25,631 nucleotides of DNA from contig SVHQ01000007.1 of NCBI GenBank assembly GCA_015055785.1, positions 1 through 25,631 of the forward strand, given 5' to 3'. Positions 8,520 to 14,763 of this stretch are shown in pieces (positions within the stretch are counted from its first letter, which is position 1; each line of letters begins with the position of its first letter). The translations under genes and the position numbers were made by a program. A model generated the notes under the pieces. That model did not search any database and was not told the DNA's origin. It was given only the letters and a program-made list of their open reading frames with translations. Origin of the DNA: Clostridiales bacterium (GTDB lineage Bacteria; Bacillota_A; Clostridia; Christensenellales; Borkfalkiaceae).

Positions 8520-8536
8520 GAGGAGTACTCCTCTTT
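8517..8536. promoter_or_regulatory. Perfect 20-bp palindrome next to the first dyad
   Basis: AAAGAGGAGT (8517-8526) is followed directly by its exact reverse complement (8527-8536). It shares three bases with the 12-bp inverted repeat. As RNA it could form an 8-bp stem with a GTAC loop, but no proper T-run follows on the minus strand, so a terminator is unlikely. A protein site or leader structure is more plausible. Confidence 0.45.
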
Positions 8537-8539
8537 AAA

Positions 8540-8839
8540 TAATATTAAGTGATATCGTTATCCCATATAATATTGTGAGAAATATTAAAAACTTTTATCT
8601 ACAATAAAATAAAAAATCAGAGAAAAGTCTAAAAAGGCAGAATAAGAATATTATATCACATTATAAAACTACAAATATATCATAGCATGAATTTAGACAA
8701 AAAGCAAATTTTTTCTTCCAAAAAAACAGAAAAAATGAAAAAATTTACAAAATATTTTTTTGGGGTGTAATTTTTTTCTAAAAAAATGACAAAATATAAC
8801 AAAAAAATGTACGGAATAAAGGTAAAATTTGGTTTTCTC
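8540..8839. other. AT-rich divergent intergenic region
   Basis: About 300 bases with no convincing gene between the minus-strand RDD gene and deoC. It is dominated by A- and T-tracts, densest at 8695-8820, just upstream of the deo promoter, where they could act as UP elements or bend the DNA. Several TATAAT-like hexamers occur on the minus strand (for example near 8645-8670), but none has a good -35 at 16-18 bases, so the promoter of the RDD gene is not located. Confidence 0.5.
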
Positions 8840-8868
8840 TTGACATATTCGTAAAAAAAAGCTATAAT
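8840..8868 (+). promoter_or_regulatory. Consensus sigma-A promoter of the deo operon
   Basis: TTGACA (8840-8845) and TATAAT (8863-8868) are both perfect consensus, with an ideal 17-base spacer. Transcription should start near 8875, giving a leader of about 34 bases before deoC, with GGAGAAAAG as ribosome binding site. No cre-like or DeoR/CytR-like operator was recognised around it. Confidence 0.88.
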
Positions 8869-8908
8869 AGAGCGGTAAAAATTATTTTTATGGAGAAAAG
8901 ACAAAATT

Positions 8909-9577
8909 ATGGTTGACACGAAGAAAATTTTATCAAAATGTGATCATACTTTATTGGGGCAAGCTTCCACGTGGGAACAGATTCGTAAAATTTGCGATGA
9001 CGGTATGCAGTATGCTACTGCGTCCGTATGTATTCCGCCCAGTTTCGTGGCGCAGGCAAAGGCTTACGTTGGGGATAAGTTGCCTATTTGTACGGTAATC
9101 GGTTTCCCTAATGGATACAACACCACGGCTGTGAAAGTTTTCGAAACGCAAGACGCCATTAAAAACGGAGCGGACGAAATCGATATGGTAATCAATATCG
9201 GTATGCTTCGTCAGGGTTTAGATGCAGAGGTTTGCGAGGAAATTCGTCAAATCAAAGCGGCTTGCGGCGATAAAATTTTAAAAGTGATCATTGAAACGTG
9301 CTTATTGACGGAAGAGGAAAAAATCCGTATGTGCAAAATTGTTACGAAAGCAGGTGCCGACTATATTAAAACGTCCACGGGCTTTTCCACGGCAGGGGCA
9401 ACGTTCGAGGACGTGTGTCTGATGCGTGAAAACGTTGGGGCAAACGTAAAGGTGAAAGCAGCAGGCGGCATTTCTGGCTTGGAGGACGCACAAAAATTCT
9501 TGGATTTGGGTGCAGACCGTTTGGGGACGAGCCGTGTAGTCAAAGCTGTACAAGGCATAGAAGGAAAGGGCTATTAA
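8909..9577 (+). CDS. deoC: Deoxyribose-phosphate aldolase
   Basis: This cytosolic enzyme splits 2-deoxyribose-5-phosphate into glyceraldehyde-3-phosphate and acetaldehyde, the last step of deoxynucleoside catabolism. The 222-residue product is full length for the family. Lys154 in DYIKTSTGF is the Schiff-base lysine, Lys183 in KVKAAGGIS is the second active-site lysine, and Asp92 in EIDMVINIG is the third catalytic residue. [14 protein letters not shown] (42-55) and TVIGFPNG (62-69) are further family segments. It is the first gene of the operon, 34 bases behind a predicted start site, and is followed by deoD after 62 bases. A relative lacking all three catalytic residues is encoded at 23603-24706. 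Confidence 0.97.
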   Translation: MVDTKKILSKCDHTLLGQASTWEQIRKICDDGMQYATASVCIPPSFVAQAKAYVGDKLPICTVIGFPNGYNTTAVKVFETQDAIKNGADEIDMVINIGMLRQGLDAEVCEEIRQIKAACGDKILKVIIETCLLTEEEKIRMCKIVTKAGADYIKTSTGFSTAGATFEDVCLMRENVGANVKVKAAGGISGLEDAQKFLDLGADRLGTSRVVKAVQGIEGKGY

Positions 9578-9639
9578 GCGGTTATTTTCCGTGATACAGC
9601 CAAAGAAAAGATAAAAATTAAAAAATAAGGAGAATGATT

Positions 9640-10347
9640 ATGGCAATTCCTACACCGCATATATCCGCGAAACTTGGAGATTTCGCAAAAACCGTTCTGA
9701 TGCCAGGTGACCCCCTGCGCGCAGAATTTATCGCAAAAAACTATCTTGAAAATGCAGTGCTTGTAAACGACGTGCGCGGTGTGCACGGCTATACAGGTTA
9801 TTATAAAGGGAAAAGAGTGTCGGTGATGGCGTCTGGTATGGGACAGCCGTCTATCGGTATTTATTCTTATGAACTTTTCAATTTCTACGACGTAGAAAAT
9901 ATCATTCGCGTAGGCTCTTGCGGTTCTTTTTCGCCCGAGCTTCACGTGCGTGATATTATCGTTGCGATGGGGGCATGTACGAATGGAAACTATGCTTCGC
10001 AGTATAATTTGCCTGGTACGTTTGCGCCGATTGCGAACTTTGATTTGGTTCGTCGCGCCGTAGAAGAATGTGAAAAAGCAGGTGTAAATTATCGCGTCGG
10101 CAACATTTTATCTTCCGATATGTTCTATGATGACGCAAACTCTGGTATGCAATGGTCGAAGATGGGTGTGCTTGGCGTGGAAATGGAATCGGCGGCATTG
10201 TATTGTAATGCAGCGCGCGCAGGCAAAAAAGCACTTTGTATCTGTACGGTAAGCGATTCTTTTATTTATCCCGAAGAAAATACCACGGCGGAAGAAAGAC
10301 AAAATTCGTTTACCAAGATGATGGAGATTGCGCTGGCTTTGGCGTAA
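9640..10347 (+). CDS. deoD: Purine-nucleoside phosphorylase, DeoD type
   Basis: The enzyme splits purine (deoxy)ribonucleosides with phosphate into base and (deoxy)ribose-1-phosphate. The start at 9640 (235 residues) is chosen over an ATG at 9634: AAGGAG ends 7 bases before 9640 but only 1 base before 9634, and TPHISAK then sits where DeoD proteins begin. Family marks are MPGDPLRAEF (21-30, phosphate-binding Arg27), ASGMGQPSIGIYSYEL (64-79), RVGSCGS (90-96), GVEMESAALY (179-188, Glu181 to Glu183 bind ribose) and TVSD with catalytic Asp206. Length and motifs indicate the hexameric DeoD class, not the trimeric class. Product sugar-phosphates go to DeoB, encoded 42 bases downstream. Confidence 0.96.
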   Translation: MAIPTPHISAKLGDFAKTVLMPGDPLRAEFIAKNYLENAVLVNDVRGVHGYTGYYKGKRVSVMASGMGQPSIGIYSYELFNFYDVENIIRVGSCGSFSPELHVRDIIVAMGACTNGNYASQYNLPGTFAPIANFDLVRRAVEECEKAGVNYRVGNILSSDMFYDDANSGMQWSKMGVLGVEMESAALYCNAARAGKKALCICTVSDSFIYPEENTTAEERQNSFTKMMEIALALA

Positions 10348-10389
10348 GCTCCACGGCTACATAAATTATCTATAAAAAGGAGGAACGCT

Positions 10390-11556
10390 ATGGCAAAACG
10401 TGCGTTTCTAATTGTTTTAGACAGCATGGGGATTGGTGCGATGCCCGATGCGAATGAATGGAATGATGAAGGTAGCAACACCTTAAATTCCATTCGAAAT
10501 CATGCCGAATTTTTTTGCCCGAATTTGACGGAAATGGGGCTTTTCAGTATTGACGGGATTGATGAAAAAATCAATTCAACGCGTACATGCTATGCCCGAA
10601 TGACCGAATCATCCAAGGGGAAGGACACTACGATAGGGCATTGGGAGATTGCAGGAATTTATTCTCCAAGACCTCTCCCCACCTATCCAAACGGTTTCCC
10701 TGAAGAGGTGATAAAAGAATTTGAAAAACGTACGGGCAGAGGGGTTTTATGTAACCGTCCGTATTCAGGTACGGAAGTCATTAAAGATTTTGGCGAAGAG
10801 CATATTAAAACGGGGAAATTAATTGTATATACTTCGGCGGACAGTGTATTTCAGATTGCGGCGCATGAAGATTACGTGCCTGTGGAAACGTTGTATGAAT
10901 ATTGTAAAATTGCAAGAGAAATGTTGCAGGGCGAACACGGCGTTGGTCGCGTAATTGCAAGACCTTTCAATGGAACATATCCCTTTAAACGTACTCCTCG
11001 CCGTCATGATTATTCTTTGTTGCCGCCGTCTACGACAATGCCTGAAGTTATGATGAAAAAGGGTCTTGACGTGATTTCTGTTGGCAAAATTTATGATATT
11101 TTTGCAGGGCAAGGCTTTACGGAAAGTTATCCCACCTCGAACAACGATGATGGCATGGATAAGACCATGGGTATCGTGAAACGCGATTTTAACGGTTTGT
11201 GTTTTGTTAATTTGGTGGATTTTGATATGGTATATGGTCATCGCAACAACGTGGAAGGTTACGCACGTGCAATGACGGAATTTGACCGCCGCTTGGGAGA
11301 ATTTTTACCCCATATCCAAGAAGAGGATTTGCTGATTATTACGGCAGACCACGGTTGCGATCCTGCGACGCCGTCCACCGATCATTCAAGAGAATACACT
11401 CCGATGCTTGCATACGGCAAGAAGATAAAACAAGGGGTTAATCTTGGCACGAGAGATAGCTTTGCCGATATTGGTGCAACGATATTGGAGTGGTTTGATT
11501 TAGATGCAAGTGTAATATTCGGCAAGAGCTTTTTAAAGGAGATTTTGCATGACTGA
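10390..11556 (+). CDS. deoB: Phosphopentomutase
   Basis: DeoB moves the phosphate of (deoxy)ribose-1-phosphate to the 5 position, linking the phosphorylases to DeoC and the pentose phosphate pathway. The 388 residues belong to the alkaline phosphatase superfamily. Manganese ligands are visible: Asp11 (LIVLDSMGIG), Asp279 and His284 (DFDMVYGH), Asp320-His321 (ITADHG) and His332 (STDHSREYTP). Thr80 in GKDTTIGHWE is the expected phosphorylated threonine. AAAAGGAGG precedes the ATG. Its last 8 bases overlap the start of cdd, implying coupled translation. Confidence 0.97.
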   Translation: MAKRAFLIVLDSMGIGAMPDANEWNDEGSNTLNSIRNHAEFFCPNLTEMGLFSIDGIDEKINSTRTCYARMTESSKGKDTTIGHWEIAGIYSPRPLPTYPNGFPEEVIKEFEKRTGRGVLCNRPYSGTEVIKDFGEEHIKTGKLIVYTSADSVFQIAAHEDYVPVETLYEYCKIAREMLQGEHGVGRVIARPFNGTYPFKRTPRRHDYSLLPPSTTMPEVMMKKGLDVISVGKIYDIFAGQGFTESYPTSNNDDGMDKTMGIVKRDFNGLCFVNLVDFDMVYGHRNNVEGYARAMTEFDRRLGEFLPHIQEEDLLIITADHGCDPATPSTDHSREYTPMLAYGKKIKQGVNLGTRDSFADIGATILEWFDLDASVIFGKSFLKEILHD

Positions 11557-11953
11557 TCGTGAACTGATTGAATGCGCAATTGAGGCTCGAAAGAAGTCTT
11601 ATTCACCTTATTCCAATTTCCGTGTTGGCGCGGCGCTCATGGGAAAAAGCGGTAAAATTTACACGGGTTGTAACGTAGAAAATGCAGGGTATACCCCTAC
11701 GAACTGCGCGGAGCGAACGGCTCTTTTTAAAGCGATAAGCGAAGGAGAGCGTGAATTTACGGCAATTGCAGTGGTGGGCGGAAAAGGTGAAACGATTGCA
11801 GATTTTTGTGCGCCCTGCGGTGTTTGCCGTCAAGCTTTGGCTGAATTTTGCGATGGGGATTTTCGCATTGTATTGGGCACGCCAGAGCATATTCAAACGT
11901 ATACGTTGGCGGAATTGTTGCCATTTTCGTTTGGGAAAGGCGATTTGAAATGA
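11549..11953 (+). CDS. cdd: Cytidine deaminase
   Basis: This zinc enzyme deaminates cytidine and deoxycytidine to uridine and deoxyuridine, feeding the pyrimidine phosphorylase encoded next. The 134-residue product is of the short homotetrameric Bacillus type. TNCAERTALF holds zinc ligand Cys53 and catalytic Glu55; APCGVCRQ gives Cys90 and Cys93. NVENAGYTPT binds the nucleoside. The ribosome binding site AAGGAG lies inside the end of deoB and the two genes overlap by 8 bases. Confidence 0.96.
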   Translation: MTDRELIECAIEARKKSYSPYSNFRVGAALMGKSGKIYTGCNVENAGYTPTNCAERTALFKAISEGEREFTAIAVVGGKGETIADFCAPCGVCRQALAEFCDGDFRIVLGTPEHIQTYTLAELLPFSFGKGDLK

Positions 11954-11963
11954 GGGTGCTTAT

Positions 11964-13265
11964 ATGAGAATGTATGATATTATACAAAAGAAACGCGATG
12001 GACACGCGTTGACGCAGGAAGAAATCCAGTGGTTTATAGGCGGTTATATCGCAGGCGATATCCCTGATTATCAAGTAGCCGCGCTGTGTATGGCGATTTA
12101 TTTCCAAGGCATGAATTTAGAAGAAACGACAGCACTCACTTTTGCCGTTCGTGATTCGGGTGAATGTCTTGACTTTTCGGATATTAAAGGGCTCCGCGTG
12201 GACAAGCATTCCACGGGCGGCGTTGGTGATAAAACCAGTCTTGTCGTTGCGCCTATTGTAGCCAGTCTGGGTGTAAAAGTTGCAAAAATGAGCGGCAGAG
12301 GCTTGGGGCATACGGGTGGAACGATTGATAAATTGGAAGCAATTCCTGGTTTTTGCACCGATTTACCGATTGAGAAATTTAAAGCCATCGTCAATGAAGT
12401 GGGGATTGCCATTGTAGGGCAAAATGCTACGCTCGCGCCTGCCGATAAATTATTATATGCATTGCGCGATGTAACGGCAACGGTGGATAGTTTGCCGTTG
12501 ATTGTGTCGAGCATTATGGGTAAAAAATTGGCGGCAGACGACGATTGCATTGTTTTGGATGTAAAAACGGGTAGCGGTTCTTTCATGAAAACGCCTGAAA
12601 AAAGCCGTGAATTGGCGGAATGGATGGTGGAAATCGGTAAGCGCGCAGGCAAGCGTATGCGCGCACTCATCACGGACATGGATAGGCCGTTAGGGTATGC
12701 AATCGGTAATTCTTTAGAGGTTGTCGAGGCAATTCATACGTTGCAAGGGAAGGGGCCTGAGGACTTGACCCAGCTTTGTGTGGCGTTGGCGGCGCATATT
12801 CTAAATTTGGCGGAAAAGGGCGACTATGCGGCTTGCGAAAAAATGGCAAAAGAAGCCATTGCAAACGGAACGGCTTGGCAAATGTTTGCGAGAATGGTGA
12901 AGGCGCAAGGCGGTGATGAAACTTGGATAGTAAACCCCGAAAAATTCCCTCAAGCGGAGCATTCATATACAGTTACGGCGAAAAAAAGCGGTTATATTGT
13001 CGGCGTGGATACAGAAAGCTATGGCGTAGCGAGCTTGCTTCTTGGCGCGGGGCGTAATACGAAAGAAGACGTGATTGATATGGTGGCAGGCATTTACCTT
13101 TGTGCAAAAACGGGCGATTACGTAAAGGCAGGCGACCCGATTGCAATTTTGTATTCGAGCAAACAAGACCGTTTCTCTGCGGCTGAAGAACGCTTATTAA
13201 AGGCTACGCGCATGGATAAAAATCCGCCGAAATGCGAACCTTTGATTTTAGACATTGTTGAATAA
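11964..13265 (+). CDS. pdp: Pyrimidine-nucleoside phosphorylase
   Basis: It cleaves thymidine, deoxyuridine and uridine with phosphate to base and (deoxy)ribose-1-phosphate. The 433 residues match the length usual for the Bacillota Pdp enzyme, and an E. coli-type DeoA is the close alternative. Phosphate-binding KHSTGGVGD is at 81-89. The family signature MSGRGLGHTGGTIDKLEAIPG spans 109-129. SSIMGKKLA (182-190) carries the base-binding residues, and VKTGSGSFMKT follows. The ATG at 11964 has GAGGG 7 bases upstream and starts MRMYDIIQKKRDG, typical of the family. It is the last gene of the deo operon, 10 bases after cdd; transcription probably ends at the hairpin near 13500. Confidence 0.95.
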   Translation: MRMYDIIQKKRDGHALTQEEIQWFIGGYIAGDIPDYQVAALCMAIYFQGMNLEETTALTFAVRDSGECLDFSDIKGLRVDKHSTGGVGDKTSLVVAPIVASLGVKVAKMSGRGLGHTGGTIDKLEAIPGFCTDLPIEKFKAIVNEVGIAIVGQNATLAPADKLLYALRDVTATVDSLPLIVSSIMGKKLAADDDCIVLDVKTGSGSFMKTPEKSRELAEWMVEIGKRAGKRMRALITDMDRPLGYAIGNSLEVVEAIHTLQGKGPEDLTQLCVALAAHILNLAEKGDYAACEKMAKEAIANGTAWQMFARMVKAQGGDETWIVNPEKFPQAEHSYTVTAKKSGYIVGVDTESYGVASLLLGAGRNTKEDVIDMVAGIYLCAKTGDYVKAGDPIAILYSSKQDRFSAAEERLLKATRMDKNPPKCEPLILDIVE

Positions 13266-13278
13266 ATGAGCCCCTCGC

Positions 13279-13355
13279 AAGCATTCTGCTCTCAAATTTT
13301 TCAAAATAAAATTTTTTGTCCAGCTTTTAGGGTTACCTCATAGAGCAGAGTGTTT
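13279..13355. repeat. Imperfect inverted repeat downstream of pdp
   Basis: AAGCATTCTGCTCT (13279-13292) and AGAGCAGAGTGTTT (13342-13355) pair at 12 of 14 positions across a 49-base, T-rich loop. It lies in the 222-base stretch between pdp and the shared terminator, which holds no convincing gene. It might be a 3'-UTR structure. Support is modest. Confidence 0.3.
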
Positions 13356-13487
13356 AATGGTAAATTTTGTTTTTTAATAAGATTATATTCCTTTAAAGAG
13401 AAAAATTTTTATAATTTTTAATTACATGGATTCTGTCTTATAATAGGTGTTTTGTGCGGCAGGTTCTATGGAAAGGTAAATAAACAA

Positions 13488-13517
13488 AAAACCCGAAGTG
13501 TAAAAACTTCGGGTTTT
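13488..13517. terminator. Bidirectional terminator between pdp and rpsR
   Basis: AAAACCCGAAGT (13488-13499) and ACTTCGGGTTTT (13506-13517) form a perfect 12-bp stem with a six-base GTAAAA loop. T-rich tracts follow in both directions, so it can end the deo operon from the left and rpsF-ssb-rpsR from the right. Confidence 0.88.
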
Positions 13518-13542
13518 GTAATTGAAAGTATACTGTCGCTAA

Positions 13543-13791
13543 TTATTCACCTTTGAAGGGAAGGAGCGCAGTGATTCTTGCACGCTTAATTGCGGAAGCA
13601 AGATGTCTCTGGTGCTGAGCGCAAGTACCGCTCATTCTGCGGGGGATAATTTTACCGCCTTCCGTAATAAATTTCTTCAAACGGTTAACGTCTTTATAAT
13701 CGATGTATTCGATTTTTTCCTGGCAGAATGCGCAAACCTTTTTACGGGGCGCTTTTTTAAATACCTTTTTTACGGGTGCTTTTTCTTCCAT
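13543..13791 (-). CDS. rpsR: 30S ribosomal protein S18
   Basis: The 82-residue product is S18 of the small subunit, which pairs with S6 on the platform. [18 protein letters not shown] (18-35) and [22 protein letters not shown] are the standard blocks. It is the cysteine-containing form: Cys20, Cys23 and Cys57, with His60, can form a zinc site. The N-terminus is Lys-rich. It is the last gene of rpsF-ssb-rpsR, 38 bases after ssb, and ends 26 bases before the bidirectional terminator. Confidence 0.97.
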   Translation of the reverse strand: MEEKAPVKKVFKKAPRKKVCAFCQEKIEYIDYKDVNRLKKFITEGGKIIPRRMSGTCAQHQRHLASAIKRARITALLPFKGE

Positions 13792-13829
13792 GATTATTTA
13801 CTCCTTATAGAATTTTGGCTTTCTAATAA

Positions 13830-14255
13830 TTAGAAAGGAATGTCGCTGTCGTCATCCATCGCTTGAAGCGTGGGCTTCTTTTTAGGAGCGGCAGATGCTC
13901 GAGGCGCGTCGGCAACATCGTCAAAACCTTCGCCTGCAGCTCTCGGCGTGAGGAATTCAATATCCTGCACGATGATGTCCACGGCAGTGCGTTTAACGCC
14001 TTGGTTGTCTTCGTAATTACGGAGCTGAATGCTGCCGCCTACTGCAACCTTGTTGCCTTTTTTGGTGTAACGAGCGATTGTTTCAGCCGTTGCGCGCCAA
14101 GCGGTACAATTAAAGAAATCCGTTTGACGTTCGCCGTCTTGACCAGAATAATTTCTGTTGACAGCGATTGCAAAATGACATACCGGAACGCCGGAAGCGG
14201 TTTCGGTTAATTCAGGGTCGCGCGTTAAGTTTCCGATTAAAAATACTTTGTTCAT
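13830..14255 (-). CDS. ssb: Single-stranded DNA-binding protein
   Basis: The 141-residue protein has the OB fold in the first 105 residues (MNKVFLIGNLTRDPELTETASG, FFNCTAWRATAETIARYTKKG, with Trp and Phe for base stacking). A short low-complexity linker follows, then the acidic tip DDDSDIPF, which recruits repair and replication partners. It coats single-stranded DNA in replication, recombination and repair. It lies between rpsF (10 bases upstream) and rpsR, the usual Bacillota order. Confidence 0.97.
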   Translation of the reverse strand: MNKVFLIGNLTRDPELTETASGVPVCHFAIAVNRNYSGQDGERQTDFFNCTAWRATAETIARYTKKGNKVAVGGSIQLRNYEDNQGVKRTAVDIIVQDIEFLTPRAAGEGFDDVADAPRASAAPKKKPTLQAMDDDSDIPF

Positions 14256-14265
14256 AAACCACCAA

Positions 14266-14550
14266 TTAGTTGAGTTTCGTAATCAAGCGTCTTACAACAT
14301 CTGCGTCGATAAGCGCAATACGTTTAAGCTCTTCAACTACCTTGCCGTCTGCTTCAAACGTCATAAGAACGTAATAAGATTCGTTCTTAAACTTGATAGG
14401 GTATGCCGTTTTCTTAGCGCCCCATTTGTCCGAAGATTCTACGCTGCCGCCCATCGAAGTAACGATACTTTCGAATTTAGCGATTTTGGCGTCTTTTGCT
14501 TCGTCGGTCAAGTCGTTGTTGAGCAAGTAAAGCATTTCGTATTTAGCCAT
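14266..14550 (-). CDS. rpsF: 30S ribosomal protein S6
   Basis: The 94-residue protein matches S6: MAKYEMLYLLNNDLTDEAKD at the start, GAKKTAYPIKFKNESYYVLM in the middle and ADVVRRLITKLN at the end. A near-perfect AGGAGGTG (plus-strand 14558-14565) precedes the ATG. It is the first gene of the operon, read from its own consensus promoter through a structured leader that probably binds the S6:S18 complex. Confidence 0.97.
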   Translation of the reverse strand: MAKYEMLYLLNNDLTDEAKDAKIAKFESIVTSMGGSVESSDKWGAKKTAYPIKFKNESYYVLMTFEADGKVVEELKRIALIDADVVRRLITKLN

Positions 14551-14576
14551 TGCTTTTCACCTCCTGGTCTTATTCG

Positions 14577-14623
14577 GTACGCCGGCTCATTGGCGTACAA
14601 GGTAAATCGGCTGTTCTCAGCCG
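14577..14623 (-). promoter_or_regulatory. Probable S6:S18-binding mRNA leader of rpsF
   Basis: Between the promoter and the rpsF ribosome binding site the minus-strand RNA can form two hairpins. One has arms CGGCT and AGCCG (14608-14623); the other has arms GTACGCC and GGCGTAC (14577-14598) with loop AATGAGCC. A CCG beside an apical loop upstream of rpsF is the hallmark of the known S6:S18 autoregulatory motif. Base-by-base fit to the published consensus was not checked. Confidence 0.5.
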
Positions 14624-14632
14624 TACGTATTA

Positions 14633-14661
14633 ATTATATCCTATTCTAAAAAAATAGTCAA
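14633..14661 (-). promoter_or_regulatory. Promoter of rpsF-ssb-rpsR
   Basis: On the minus strand TTGACT (14661-14656) and TATAAT (14638-14633) are 17 bases apart. The start should fall near 14626, just before the leader hairpins. Confidence 0.85.
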
Positions 14662-14712
14662 TCAATTTTCATGCTTTTTTCCAAGAATTACAAGATAATT
14701 TGTCGAAAAGAA

Positions 14713-14744
14713 AGAGGAAAGAACCTTTTCAAATTCCTTCCTCT
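14713..14744 (-). terminator. Terminator of the large repeat-protein gene
   Basis: On the minus strand AGAGGAAGGAA (14744-14734) and TTCTTTCCTCT (14723-14713) form an 11-bp stem with one G-U pair and a 10-base loop, followed by TTCTTTTC. It lies 20 bases after the stop of the 830-residue gene and before the rpsF promoter. Confidence 0.7.
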
Positions 14745-14763
14745 AAACTTCCTTTAATTTTTT

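Noticed and set aside
8517..8536. Intrinsic terminator at the 20-bp palindrome
   Set aside because: There is no gene upstream on the plus strand to terminate, and on the minus strand no T-run follows the stem.
8680..8919. 79-codon minus-strand ORF in the AT-rich region
   Set aside because: It covers the deo promoter and the deoC start, is made of Phe/Ile/Lys/Asn from A/T tracts, and lacks a ribosome binding site.
13266..13343. 25-codon ORF directly after pdp
   Set aside because: It has no ribosome binding site of its own, contains no recognisable pattern and lies within an imperfect inverted repeat.
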